Shown piece after piece: positions 28,071 through 38,495 of a DNA stretch of 64,000 bases. The notes under the pieces are model-generated. The model searched no databases, was not told the DNA's origin, and saw nothing but the letters and a program-made list of their open reading frames with translations. The DNA comes from Frateuria_A sp035695185 (GTDB lineage: Bacteria > Pseudomonadota > Gammaproteobacteria > Xanthomonadales > Rhodanobacteraceae), in the NCBI RefSeq assembly GCF_035695185.1, contig NZ_DASSES010000015.1, positions 19,174 to 83,173 on the forward strand. Direction: 5' to 3'. Each line of letters begins with the position of its first letter. Positions within the stretch are counted from its first letter, which is position 1. Made by a program: the position numbers and the translations under genes.

Positions 28071-28074
<4 letters not shown>
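27010..28074 (+). CDS. cheB: CheB chemoreceptor methylesterase (WspF-like)
   Basis: 354 residues from a GTG that overlaps the CheA stop. The receiver (1-125) has DD at 12-13 and Asp58 in VVLMDIHMDGMDG. The methylesterase domain has VGASTGGPPAL (nucleophile Ser), VVQHI (His) and GILLTGMGRDGARGL (Asp), the complete catalytic triad. It removes methyl groups from the MCP, opposing the CheR-TPR upstream, and so adapts the pathway. Loss of the equivalent WspF locks the Pseudomonas pathway on. The next gene overlaps by four bases (GTGA). Confidence 0.92.
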
Positions 28075-30689
<2,615 letters not shown>

Positions 30690-30740
30690 TCGTCCGACGA
30701 CGCGAGCGGAAGCGACCACCATTGCCTGGAAGGGACACCG

Positions 30741-31973
30741 ATGAAAATCCTCCTGATCGATGACGATCCATTCGCCCTGAAGCTGCTTTCCATCCAGCTC
30801 CGCGCCTTCGGGCTGGAGCGACGCGGCTTCGTCGAGGTCGTTTGCAGCCAGAGTGGGCGGGCCGCGCTGGAAATCCTCGAACAGGATCCGCGGATCACGC
30901 TCGTCTTCTGCGACCTGCAGATGCCGGAGATGGACGGTGTGGAATTCGTTCGCCACCTCGATCGGCTCGGCTACGCCGGGGGCCTGGTTCTGATCAGCGG
31001 GGAAACGCCGCGCACACGGCAGGCGGTCGAACAGCTGGCTCGCGCCCATGGGCTCAACGTGCTGGGCACGCTGGGAAAGCCGGTCAGCCCGGAGTCGCTG
31101 CTGCAAGTGCTCGACGCCACTATTCCGGCCGCCAAACCACCGCGCACGAGCCCGCCCGAGCCCACCTACACGCCGGCGGACCTGCAACTGGCCCTGCAAC
31201 ACGGCGAGCTGCTGAACCACTACCAGCCCAAGGTGGACCTGGTGACCGGCAGGGTGGTCGGGGTCGAAGCCCTGGTGCGATGGCAGCACCCGCACGATGG
31301 CCTGGTGATGCCCTGCCATTTCGTGCCGATGTCCGAGGAGCACGGCCTGGTCGGCTATCTGGGGGTTGAGGTGATGCGCGAGGCATTGCGCGACCTGCGG
31401 CGCTGGCTCGACGCCGGGTATCAGCTGGACATGGCGGTCAACGTGTCCCTCGGGAGCGTCTCCTCGCTCGACTACCCGGACTTCCTCGCCGAGCAGGCGC
31501 ACCAAGCAAAGGTACCGCTGCGCCATCTCATCCTCGAGATCACCGAAAGCCGCCTGATGGACAACCCGCAGGTGCAGCTCGATGTGCTTACCCGGCTGCG
31601 GCTCAAGCAGGTCAAGCTCTCGATCGACGATTTCGGCACTGGTTACTCCGGCCTGACGCAGCTGCGCCATCTCCCGTTCGACGAGCTCAAGATCGACCGG
31701 AGTTTCGTGCACGGGTCGGCCAGGGATCCCGCGCTGCGCGCCATCCTCGACGCAAGCCTCGGCCTGGCCCGCGAACTCGGCTTGCGTACCGTCGCCGAGG
31801 GGGTGGAGAACCAGGCCGATTGGCAGCTTCTCCAGGCCGCTGGCTGCAACATGGCACAGGGCTACTTCATCGCCAGGCCCATGCCCGGGGCGCGCATGGA
31901 CGATTGGCTCGCTGACTGGGAAGCGCGCCGGCGCGTGCTGGTTGACGAGACGCTTTCGACGAACGGCAGGTGA
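30741..31973 (+). CDS. REC-EAL response regulator (c-di-GMP phosphodiesterase), last gene of the signalling block
   Basis: 410 residues. The receiver has DDD at 7-9 and Asp58 in VFCDLQMPEMDG; the EAL domain has VEALVRW, NVSLGS, EITESR, DDFGTGYSG, LKIDRSFV, AEGVEN and AQGYFIARPMPG. All catalytic positions that I can see are kept. It is closely similar in design to the protein at 17946, so the signalling block seems to hold two kinase/HPt plus REC-EAL modules. In the Wsp-like set it takes the place of the diguanylate cyclase WspR, so the pathway output is probably c-di-GMP breakdown and not synthesis. Confidence 0.9.
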   Translation: MKILLIDDDPFALKLLSIQLRAFGLERRGFVEVVCSQSGRAALEILEQDPRITLVFCDLQMPEMDGVEFVRHLDRLGYAGGLVLISGETPRTRQAVEQLARAHGLNVLGTLGKPVSPESLLQVLDATIPAAKPPRTSPPEPTYTPADLQLALQHGELLNHYQPKVDLVTGRVVGVEALVRWQHPHDGLVMPCHFVPMSEEHGLVGYLGVEVMREALRDLRRWLDAGYQLDMAVNVSLGSVSSLDYPDFLAEQAHQAKVPLRHLILEITESRLMDNPQVQLDVLTRLRLKQVKLSIDDFGTGYSGLTQLRHLPFDELKIDRSFVHGSARDPALRAILDASLGLARELGLRTVAEGVENQADWQLLQAAGCNMAQGYFIARPMPGARMDDWLADWEARRRVLVDETLSTNGR

Positions 31974-31984
31974 GGCCTCCCTGC

Positions 31985-32010
31985 CAAAAAAGAACGCCCT
32001 GAAAGGGCGT
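31985..32010 (-). terminator. Rho-independent terminator for the short pilin-like gene
   Basis: ACGCCCT at 31994-32000 and AGGGCGT at 32004-32010 form a perfect 7-bp stem with a GAA loop. On the minus strand it is followed by a T-rich run (complement of 31985-31991). It lies about 55 bp past the stop of the minus-strand gene at 32064 and could also slow plus-strand read-through from the REC-EAL gene. Confidence 0.7.
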
Positions 32011-32063
32011 CAATGGGGCGCATCCAAAGCGGTCGATTCCGCGATGAGCCGTCTGGACAAGGC

Positions 32064-32423
32064 TCAGTCGTAGACGTAAGTCAGGACCAATACTTTCCCG
32101 TAGCGGTCCTTGGCGTACTCGAGCAGGCGGCCGGCCGGCTGGTCGCCCACCTGGTGTGCATTGAACCGGTACCCCGCGTAGCTTTCGCCGGACCGGCACG
32201 CGCCGCGCGACGGCAAGTTGCCGACCGCGGGCACTCCGCCCGCGGTCGGTGCGGCGCATGTCGCCATGAGGACCGCACCCGAGAAGGAAATGGTGCCACT
32301 CGGCGCCGCGGTGCCGGACATCGGCATACCCATGGCCACGCCCACCTTCAACAGGCAGCCTGCCGCCAGCAGCACGCCATTGCGGATCAGCCTTGATCTG
32401 AAAACCTGGATAACCGGGGACAT
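32064..32423 (-). CDS. Short exported pilin-like protein (type 1 fimbrial-like)
   Basis: 119 residues from the ATG at 32423. There is an N-terminal hydrophobic export signal (LIRNGVLLAAGCLLKVGVAMG). The mature part begins SGTISFSGAVLMATC, which closely follows the first strand of type 1 pilins (GTxxFxGxxxxxxC), has a second Cys (GACRSGE), and ends VLVLTYVYD, like the closing strand of a pilin. At about 95 mature residues it is shorter than normal fimbrins (150-170), so it may be a degenerate or minor subunit. No chaperone or usher lies beside it. Its upstream region copies the promoter and leader layout of the Csu operon, which suggests co-expression. Confidence 0.6.
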   Translation of the reverse strand: MSPVIQVFRSRLIRNGVLLAAGCLLKVGVAMGMPMSGTAAPSGTISFSGAVLMATCAAPTAGGVPAVGNLPSRGACRSGESYAGYRFNAHQVGDQPAGRLLEYAKDRYGKVLVLTYVYD

Positions 32424-32467
32424 GGGGGCCTGATGCTTGCGCGCGCACGCGCTCGGGGGAGGGGAGG

Positions 32468-32575
32468 CGACGAGCAAAGCCGCGCCGCACAGGACCCGTC
32501 TTCTTTCGTTCGCCGTCCCGGTCGCAAGCGAAGTGCCATGCCCGGGCGAACACCTCGGAAACGTGCGATCTCAGG
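32468..32575 (-). promoter_or_regulatory. Conserved leader element upstream of the short pilin-like gene (copy 2)
   Basis: Counterpart of 7016-7123, at nearly the same distance (45-150 bp) upstream of its ATG and in the same orientation. The same four blocks appear in the same order, with spacing differing by only a few bases. The genes downstream are not close homologues, so the shared segment is more likely a regulatory RNA or binding region than a recent duplication of the whole gene. Confidence 0.5.
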
Positions 32576-32711
32576 CTGGTTTTGCGACGGCCACCACAAA
32601 AGAACGGCCCCAGGCGCACGAATGGGGGCTAGGAGCGGCGAAGCGGTAATGGACGCGTTCAACCAGACAACGACGTATAGGGAACGTGAAAAACGCCGAT
32701 ATCGTCACTGC

Positions 32712-32750
32712 GTGATGCGCGTCACATTAAGCGAGCGTGATGCACGTCAC
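32712..32750. promoter_or_regulatory. Two tandem CRP/Clp-type sites, 25 bp apart (second copy)
   Basis: GTGA-N6-TCAC occurs at 32712-32725 and again at 32737-32750, centres exactly 25 bp apart as at 7264-7302. The pair lies about 290 bp upstream of the minus-strand pilin-like gene (against about 300 bp at the Csu operon). No plus-strand gene starts nearby, which favours the minus-strand pilin genes as the targets at both loci. The remainder of 32424-32857 holds the leader and promoter and no gene that I can support. Confidence 0.65.
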
Positions 32751-32857
32751 GAAAAATGGGCGCAGCCCCGCATGACCCGGCGGGAAGGGCGCGGCCTACG
32801 GGCCGGCTATTGGCGGGGCCTGCCCGCCTCTCGATGAGTTACCTGGGCTGCCAGCGG

Positions 32858-33055
32858 TCATGACCGCACAGCTCCCCTCTGGCTGCGATAGCGCGGTGCT
32901 GCCATTGGCGGTGAGTGCGAGCCGGAACGGTCTTCAAGCCACTTCTGGCGTTCGTGCGGGAGCATGCCCTCGAGGTGGTCAGAGAAATCTTCTTCGAAGA
33001 TCACCTCCGGCCCTTTGTGCAGCAGGATGATCGGATCGGCTATGTCGGCCGTCAC
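32858..33055 (-). CDS. Possible small acidic protein, unknown
   Basis: 65 codons from a GTG with AGGA about 11 bases upstream. The N-terminal two thirds are acidic and protein-like (VIFEEDFSDHLEGMLPHERQ) with GC-rich third positions. The last 20 residues are Arg/Ser/Pro-rich and look random. It lies about 50 bp downstream of the KfrA-like gene on the same strand. No family is recognised. It may be real, or the open tail of a decayed gene. Confidence 0.35.
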   Translation of the reverse strand: MTADIADPIILLHKGPEVIFEEDFSDHLEGMLPHERQKWLEDRSGSHSPPMAAPRYRSQRGAVRS

Positions 33056-33105
33056 CGCTATGCGTTTCCTGGACTTGCCATGGGGCCTGGACGTATAGCC
33101 TGGCG

Positions 33106-33477
33106 CTAGTTGCCGGAAGGCGCATCGGGCAGCTTCGCTTCCAGTCGGGTGATCGCTGCAAGCAGACGTTCGCGTTCTTCCTTGTGGGAAGCCTCGAGGA
33201 CGGCCCGCGCATGCGCCATCGACCGTACCCAGAGCGTCGCGGCAATCTGCTGAATCTCCGGCGGCGGCGTCCAGGGATCAGCCGATGGGGCGATGATGCG
33301 GCGCCCCAGGTCCTCCCACCAGACGTCCAGCAGTCCGGCGATGACGTCGTGGGAACCCGTGCCGATCAACGCCCGTACACGATCGGGACTGGGGCGTTCG
33401 CCGGCGACGAGCAGCATATCGGCCGCCTCGGCGACGGCGGCCTGGGTCACCCCCGATGGCTCATCCTGGCTTTTCAT
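33106..33477 (-). CDS. KfrA-like N-terminal DNA-binding domain protein
   Basis: 123 residues. Residues about 8-60 match the KfrA N-terminal helix-turn-helix (VTQAAVAEAADMLLVAGERPS, then VRALIGTGSHDVIAGLLDVWW). The full KfrA coiled coil is missing; only about 40 helical residues follow. KfrA proteins are plasmid DNA-binding and partition-linked regulators, and relatives are common on integrated elements. The start overlaps the stop of the DksA-like gene (ATGA), so the two are co-expressed. A longer KfrA-like protein lies at 60340. Confidence 0.75.
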   Translation of the reverse strand: MKSQDEPSGVTQAAVAEAADMLLVAGERPSPDRVRALIGTGSHDVIAGLLDVWWEDLGRRIIAPSADPWTPPPEIQQIAATLWVRSMAHARAVLEASHKEERERLLAAITRLEAKLPDAPSGN

Positions 33478-33857
33478 CTCCGGCGCGCTTTTGCGTTGAG
33501 CTCGTCCACCGTGAAGACGGCCTCGGGCACGGCTTCCAGATGCGCACGACCGATGGGTTCGCCATTGCCGTCGGACAAGCCATATGTATGTTCCTGGATT
33601 TTCTGCAGCGCCCGGTCGATGGCCGCGATCCGGTCCAGGTCATGCGCCAGTAGCGCCTCGTCGTTGGCTTGCTGCTCGAGGCGATCGCCGTCGTCGACGG
33701 CATCGCGGGGTTCATCACCGGCGGCAGTCTGCAGCGTACTTTCCTCCGAGCCGGCTGCATCTCCATCAGCTATGAGCTGGGCGCGCAGCCGGAGCAGCCG
33801 CTCACGCTGGCGCGCAATGAAGGCTTCATCGAGGATTTCGTGGTCAGGCTGATTCAT
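33474..33857 (-). CDS. DksA/TraR-family protein lacking the zinc cysteines
   Basis: 127 residues from the ATG at 33857. Helical N-terminal part (FIARQRERLLRLRAQLIAD, later LLAHDLDRIAAIDRALQKI) followed by a C-terminal segment aligned to the DksA zinc finger: YGLSDGNGEPIGRAHLEAVP. In canonical DksA this has four cysteines (YGxCxxxGxxI...RLxAxP...C); here none is present, as in the cysteine-poor DksA group. It could bind in the RNA polymerase secondary channel, as DksA does. The partner is the KfrA-like gene overlapping its stop. Confidence 0.75.
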   Translation of the reverse strand: MNQPDHEILDEAFIARQRERLLRLRAQLIADGDAAGSEESTLQTAAGDEPRDAVDDGDRLEQQANDEALLAHDLDRIAAIDRALQKIQEHTYGLSDGNGEPIGRAHLEAVPEAVFTVDELNAKARRR

Positions 33858-35058
33858 GGTCGCTTCCGATTGGTCTGGTGGTGGCCGGCCAACTGCCTTT
33901 CCGTTGCAGCTGCCGCTTGGCGACGGGCCCCGCATCGGGGTCCATCCATTTGAAGCTGGCGCGTGCTCCGCAATTTCCTCGCGAGATGGGCGATAGCGTG
34001 GTCTTCAGACAGGCAGGACGTCGCTGCCTGATACGACGAGTCGATACCGCACAAGACGTTCCGCTTCCGGGTTGGCGGTGTGAACGTGTACACGGTCGCC
34101 CTCGACGATCCGCAGGACCGCGGCGCCGGACGAAAAATAGAATTGCCCCGTCCACTTGCGTTCGACGAGCAAGGCCAACAGCGCGACCGCATCCTCGCGC
34201 GCCGATGCGTCCAGGAGCAGCCCGGGTGCTTCGTTCAGTGGCCGGACGTCGTTCTGTGCCTGGCGATACGGCGCCGTCGGATCGCCCTCGTATTCGTCGT
34301 CCCAGATCCAGTCGTTCAGGAGCAGCAGCACCCTCGAATTCACCGAGATCCTCCAGCAGCGAGCCGATCAGGTCGGACAGCCTTACGGGAAGCGGCTGCA
34401 GATCAAACTGGAAGGAGCTGCGGCCAGGCGCGTCGGCCGCCGGCACTTCCTGCAAGCCGCGCCCTGCAAGCCAATCGATGCTTTCGGCCTGGGTCAGGAA
34501 CCGGGCCGTGTGGCCTTCCCTGGACGAGCCCAGGGTCGCGGGCGACGTGCCAAGCAGTACGCCCAGATAGTCGCTCTTGCCGAGACGGATGCCCTTGTGG
34601 CGCAAAATCGAATGGGCGACCGCGACATGAAAGTAGAAGTTGGGCAGCAGCAAGGCGCGCAAATAGTCGTCCCCGGCCATGGCCGCACCCACGCGTCGAT
34701 ACGACTGATCGATCATTCGCGCGTGGCTGCCTTCGAAGGCTTCGGGCTTCAACGTCCGCAGGAACGCAATCGTGCGGTCGATCCGGTCGCGGTATTCCCC
34801 TATCGACTGTTCGTTGTCGGCGAACCACGGCGCTTCCCGGCCGGTCAACCGGGCCGGGCCATTCTTCGCGTTGTCGCTGGCGATCTGGAACTGACGGCCA
34901 AGCGGCAGCATGTCGTCTGCCAGGCGCGCCTGAAGCAGTTCTCCAGCGGTAAATTGCCCGGCGTCCACGGCCGCCTGCATCTTGTCCAGATACGACTGCA
35001 GCACGCCAAGCCCCCTCAACAATGCGGGCACCGTGTAGTCGTACATGTTGGAGGGCAT
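33844..35058 (-). CDS. DUF1993 protein fused in frame to an unknown segment, C-terminal tail doubtful
   Basis: 404 codons. Residues about 5-170 are a DUF1993 domain (MYDYTVPALLRGLGVLQSYL, DMLPLGRQFQIASDNAK, LLPNFYFHVAVAHSILRHKG). Normal DUF1993 proteins stop near the KxDxLG motif at about residue 170. Here the frame runs on into another protein-like stretch (SIDWLAGRGLQEVP, PLPVRLSDLIGSLLEDLG) to about residue 240, after which it becomes Arg-rich and random while a neighbouring frame stays coding. So the stop was lost by a deletion joining two genes, or this is a frameshifted two-part gene. The DUF1993 function is unknown. Confidence 0.55.
   Translation of the reverse strand: MPSNMYDYTVPALLRGLGVLQSYLDKMQAAVDAGQFTAGELLQARLADDMLPLGRQFQIASDNAKNGPARLTGREAPWFADNEQSIGEYRDRIDRTIAFLRTLKPEAFEGSHARMIDQSYRRVGAAMAGDDYLRALLLPNFYFHVAVAHSILRHKGIRLGKSDYLGVLLGTSPATLGSSREGHTARFLTQAESIDWLAGRGLQEVPAADAPGRSSFQFDLQPLPVRLSDLIGSLLEDLGEFEGAAAPERLDLGRRIRGRSDGAVSPGTERRPATERSTRAAPGRIGARGCGRAVGLARRTQVDGAILFFVRRRGPADRRGRPCTRSHRQPGSGTSCAVSTRRIRQRRPACLKTTLSPISRGNCGARASFKWMDPDAGPVAKRQLQRKGSWPATTRPIGSDHESA
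34005..34343 (-). pseudogene. Unknown protein fragment, likely frameshifted continuation of the gene upstream
   Basis: 112 codons from a possible GTG at 34343. It is clearly protein-like (LLLNDWIWDDEYEGDPTAPYRQAQNDVRPL, cut here as LLLNDWIWDDEYEGD and APYRQAQNDVRPL) but has no recognised domain. It lies one frame away from the segment encoded just upstream (34344-34530), which also looks coding and has no stop of its own at this point. I read the two as one gene broken by a frameshift near 34340. A separate gene with a GTG start is the alternative. Confidence 0.4.
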
Positions 35059-35140
35059 CGGAAGTCTCCGGATTGGATGGCCGAAACGCTCGGTTGCCGG
35101 CCATGGGTATGAAAGGCATCTGGAAGGGAAGGGTGTTCGC

Positions 35141-35770
35141 TCATCCGCTTCCGAGGTCGTAGGGGCCGCCGCGCCGGATTGCGGCCTGATAGGCGGGCCG
35201 GCGCTGGAACCGGCGGACCCATCCTTCGAGATTCGGGAACCGGCTCCTGTCGGTCCGAAGCGCCGCCAGTTCCCCGATGAAGCTCATCTGCACGTCCGCG
35301 GCGGAGAACGCGTTCCCCACGAGGTAGTCGCGTTCCTCCAGGCTCTGGTTGATGTAGCCCAAGTGGGTGTCCAGTTCGGTGTCGACGCGCCGCTTGAGCG
35401 GACGCCACATATCGCCGAGGTGCGAGCTCAGCCCTTTCATGACCAGGGGCAGCGCGGCCGATCCTTCGGCGTAGTGGAGCCACTGCATGTACTGGTCGTA
35501 GAGCCAGCTGTCCGGGGACGGCGCCAGTTGGCCGTTGCCGTGGCGACGGACGATGTAATCGATGATCGCGCCAGACTCGGCCACCGCGCGGCTGCCGTCG
35601 GTTATCACCGGGGATTTGCCCAGCGGGTGGACCGCCTTAAGTTCCTCCGGAGCCAGGTGGCTTCTGGCTTCGCGCTCGTAGAACCGGACCCGGTAAGGCA
35701 CACCCAGCTCTTCCAGGAGCCACAGGATGCGCTGAGATCTCGAATGGCTCAGATGGTGGACAACGAGCAT
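35141..35770 (-). CDS. Glutathione S-transferase family protein
   Basis: 209 residues. The N-terminal thioredoxin-like domain has HLSHSRSQRILWLLEELGVPY and the GSH-binding VHPLGKSPVI...AVAESGAIIDYI pattern. The C-terminal helical domain has AFSAADVQMSF, the GST motif around the conserved Asp. It probably conjugates or reduces electrophiles with glutathione. It starts three bases after the OsmC-like gene stop, which suggests a shared redox operon. Confidence 0.9.
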   Translation of the reverse strand: MLVVHHLSHSRSQRILWLLEELGVPYRVRFYEREARSHLAPEELKAVHPLGKSPVITDGSRAVAESGAIIDYIVRRHGNGQLAPSPDSWLYDQYMQWLHYAEGSAALPLVMKGLSSHLGDMWRPLKRRVDTELDTHLGYINQSLEERDYLVGNAFSAADVQMSFIGELAALRTDRSRFPNLEGWVRRFQRRPAYQAAIRRGGPYDLGSG

Positions 35771-35773
35771 ATG

Positions 35774-36262
35774 TCAGCCGCCAGCAGGCTCTTCGCAGGC
35801 CTGCTCCATGGCACGGATGTGAGTCTCGTCCTCGACGCGCCGGGCGGTGGGGATCGCATACTGGCTTCGGGCGGTGACGATGTCCGACCCGGCGCTCAAG
35901 GTCTTGCTCACCGGACAGCGGTCCGCCGCTGCTAGCAGTAGTTTCATCTCCTCCCCGGTTATCGCGCCGTCGATGAAGATCGAACGCTCGAACACATCGC
36001 GCCTCGAATCGGGGTCGCGCTGGTGCGTGACCACGACCTGCACATGCGTCACGGCGATCGACTTGCGCCGGGCATAGAGCTTCACGGTCATGACCGTGCA
36101 GGCGCCGAGTGCGGCGCCGAGCAGGTCGAAGGGTCCCGGGCCGGAGGCCAGGCCACCCGACGAGATCGGCTCGTCGGACAGAAACGAGGCACCCTGGGCG
36201 CGCACTTGCACCTGGAACAGTCCGAGTCCCGTATCTTCAATGATCACTGGATGTTTGCTCAT
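35774..36262 (-). CDS. OsmC/Ohr-family peroxidase-like protein
   Basis: 162 residues from the ATG at 36262. OsmC fold with SGPGPFDLLGAALGACTVMTVKLYARRK, where the Cys in LGACT is the peroxidatic cysteine, and a second conserved segment ADRCPVSKTL with the resolving Cys. This pair defines thiol-dependent hydroperoxide reductases of the OsmC/Ohr family. It probably acts in organic peroxide detoxification. It lies downstream of an AraC regulator on the same strand and 3 bp before the GST gene. Confidence 0.88.
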   Translation of the reverse strand: MSKHPVIIEDTGLGLFQVQVRAQGASFLSDEPISSGGLASGPGPFDLLGAALGACTVMTVKLYARRKSIAVTHVQVVVTHQRDPDSRRDVFERSIFIDGAITGEEMKLLLAAADRCPVSKTLSAGSDIVTARSQYAIPTARRVEDETHIRAMEQACEEPAGG

Positions 36263-36428
36263 GCTGACGACCTCGATGTGTGAGGAGACTGGGCCGCTGG
36301 ACGCCAGCGGGAGCCGGGTTGGTCGCGGGGGGCTAGCAGCCGTGCCCGTGCTTCCGGGCTCGATGGGTACGGTCGTCCATGACGGAACGGCGAAAGCGGG
36401 CCCTTTCGGAGCAATGGCCCCCGGCGAT

Positions 36429-37469
36429 TCACGTTTGATGGTCGGCAGCGCGCGCCCGTGGAGGGCCGCCGGAAGCCGAGCCCGCCTCCTGCCGCGCGCG
36501 CTTGCGGAAAGCCGACGGGTCTTCGTCATAGCGCTCGCGGAACCGGAAGCTGAAATGGCTGCGGCTGGCGAAGCCCACCGCAAGCGCAATGGATGCGATG
36601 GAACCCTCCGTCGCGGCAAGCAGGTCGCGCGCCTTGGCCAGGCGCGCCCGCGTCAGGAAATCGATCGGCGTCACGCCGGTGGTTTCCACGAACGCCTTGG
36701 CGAAAGCGGACCGGCTCATGCAGGCGGTTTTAGCCAACGAGGCCACCGTGTGCATCGCCGACGGCTGCGAGAGGATGGCGATCACCGCACGGCCCACGCC
36801 GGGCTTCAGAAGGATCGACGGCGCGCTGCCGGGAAAGTGCCATTGATCGAGGTCGTGGCGCAGCAGCTCGACCAGGCACGCCTTCATCAAGGTGTTCGCA
36901 AGGGTCCGGGAGCCGGCCGTGCGGAATCTGCTCTCATCGAGCATGGCTTCAAACGCGCTCCTGACCAGAAGGTCGTTCTCCGGCCTGGCGCTTATGGGGC
37001 GGACGAGCCCGTCGAACACGTCGAAATCGTTCGCCACGCCGATCTGGATCCGGCCACAAAGTACCCGGATTTCGTGTGCGTCTCCCGCGAATGCATCGAG
37101 ATACATGAGGTCGTGGCTGCCCATGTGGACGACCTCCTGCGCGTTGTACGTCCGGTGGACAGGCTCCTGGCCCGCCAGCGTGCGCGCGAGGTTCTTCGGC
37201 AGCAGGACGATACTGCCTGCCGGCGCCACCAGCGGCTCGCTGCCGTCGACGGTAAGGTGCATCGTGCCGTTGAGCACATACATGATTTTCAGATCGGAGA
37301 TGGCCGGGATGACGAGCGCGGCATCCCGGGCAATCCGGCATATCGCGAAAGCCTCGGCACGGACATCCATGGAATCAAGGAGCCGCTCCGCCAGCGACAC
37401 GGCCGGGTAGGGCGAAGCCGACGAGGCCGGTTCCCGCCTGAACACTTCGTCGAAATCGGACGTTTTCAT
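36429..37469 (-). CDS. AraC-family transcriptional regulator with cupin sensor domain
   Basis: 346 residues. N-terminal cupin_6-type ligand domain (about 20-200: LKIMYVLNGTMHLTVDG, PAGSIVLLPKN). C-terminal double helix-turn-helix (about 225-325: TVASLAKTACMSRSAFAKAF, VTPIDFLTRARLAKARDLL, SIASIALAVGFASRSHFSFRF). Regulators of this class commonly control a neighbouring oxidoreductase. The ADH gene lies upstream (108 bp) and the OsmC-GST pair downstream on the same strand, so it may control both. A similar regulator lies at 42637. Confidence 0.9.
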   Translation of the reverse strand: MKTSDFDEVFRREPASSASPYPAVSLAERLLDSMDVRAEAFAICRIARDAALVIPAISDLKIMYVLNGTMHLTVDGSEPLVAPAGSIVLLPKNLARTLAGQEPVHRTYNAQEVVHMGSHDLMYLDAFAGDAHEIRVLCGRIQIGVANDFDVFDGLVRPISARPENDLLVRSAFEAMLDESRFRTAGSRTLANTLMKACLVELLRHDLDQWHFPGSAPSILLKPGVGRAVIAILSQPSAMHTVASLAKTACMSRSAFAKAFVETTGVTPIDFLTRARLAKARDLLAATEGSIASIALAVGFASRSHFSFRFRERYDEDPSAFRKRARQEAGSASGGPPRARAADHQT

Positions 37470-37577
37470 GAGAGCGCATCACGCAGCGGTTTGATCAAGA
37501 TCCACCGGGAGAATCGGGTGAAGGGGCCGGTACCCTTGCCGCGGCCGGGAAGAGGGTGCCGCCAGGCGTGCGAGGCC

Positions 37578-38495
37578 TCAGGGACAAACGCGGATAACCG
37601 TTTTCCCTGCACGTCGTTCGGTCGCGTTGAAAGTCGCAACAGCCTCCTCGAGGGCGGAAACAGTGCCGATGTTGGTCCGCAGTCGACCATCGCGGACCCG
37701 CTGGACGATCTCATTCAGTTGGGCGCGATCGGACTCGACAACGAAGTCGATCGCCAGGCCATCAGCGGGCCGCGCCTCCGCCGGCCCGACCACGGTCACC
37801 AGCGTTCCTCCGGCGCGGATCAGGGCCGCTGACCGCTTCTGGATGCCGCCGCCGATGACATCGAACACCAGGTCGACTCCGCCGATGTCTTCCAACTTGT
37901 CGTTCTCGAGGTCCACGAACTCCTTCGCCCCGAAGTCGAGCGCTTTCTGGCGGTCAGCGGCACGCCCGGTACCGATGACATAGGCGCCGGCCTCGCTCGC
38001 CAGCTGCGTCACCATCGACCCGACGGCGCCGGCCGCGCCGTGCGCGAGGACGCTCTGGCCTGCCTGAATGCGACCGTGCTGGAACAGCCCCTGCCACGCG
38101 GTCAGGCCCGAAATCGGAAGGCTGGCGCCCACCGTGAAGTCGACGTCACCCGGCAGCGGTGCGAGGTTGCGTGCCTCCATGGCGACGAACTCCGCCAGGG
38201 TGCCGTCGCGGTACCAGTCCGCGAGGCCGAACACCCGCTGTCCTACTGACAGGCCCGTCGTGCCATAGCCGATGGCAGAGACCACGCCGGCCAGCTCGTG
38301 CCCGGGGATCGACGGTGTCCGCTCATGGCCACGACGATCGGTCCAGGTCGAGGGCCAGCTCAGCTCCGTCGGGACGAATCCCGACGCATGAACGCGAACG
38401 ACGACGTCGTTTATCGCTGCTTGCGGCTCCGGGCGCTCCGAGAGACGCATCCCGGCCGTTCCGGCAGTCTGGTCTGTCGCGACGATCGCTTTCAT
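37578..38495 (-). CDS. NADP-dependent quinone-oxidoreductase-like alcohol dehydrogenase (MDR)
   Basis: 305 residues. The N-terminal GroES-like domain has PGHELAGVVSAIG, the Rossmann domain has AHGAAGAVGSMVTQLA (the AxxGxxG nucleotide motif), and the C terminus ends RRAGKTVIRV, typical of zinc-free quinone oxidoreductases. No structural zinc cysteines are seen. It probably reduces quinones or enones with NADPH. It is the first of a minus-strand series with the AraC regulator and OsmC-GST. Confidence 0.9.
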   Translation of the reverse strand: MKAIVATDQTAGTAGMRLSERPEPQAAINDVVVRVHASGFVPTELSWPSTWTDRRGHERTPSIPGHELAGVVSAIGYGTTGLSVGQRVFGLADWYRDGTLAEFVAMEARNLAPLPGDVDFTVGASLPISGLTAWQGLFQHGRIQAGQSVLAHGAAGAVGSMVTQLASEAGAYVIGTGRAADRQKALDFGAKEFVDLENDKLEDIGGVDLVFDVIGGGIQKRSAALIRAGGTLVTVVGPAEARPADGLAIDFVVESDRAQLNEIVQRVRDGRLRTNIGTVSALEEAVATFNATERRAGKTVIRVCP

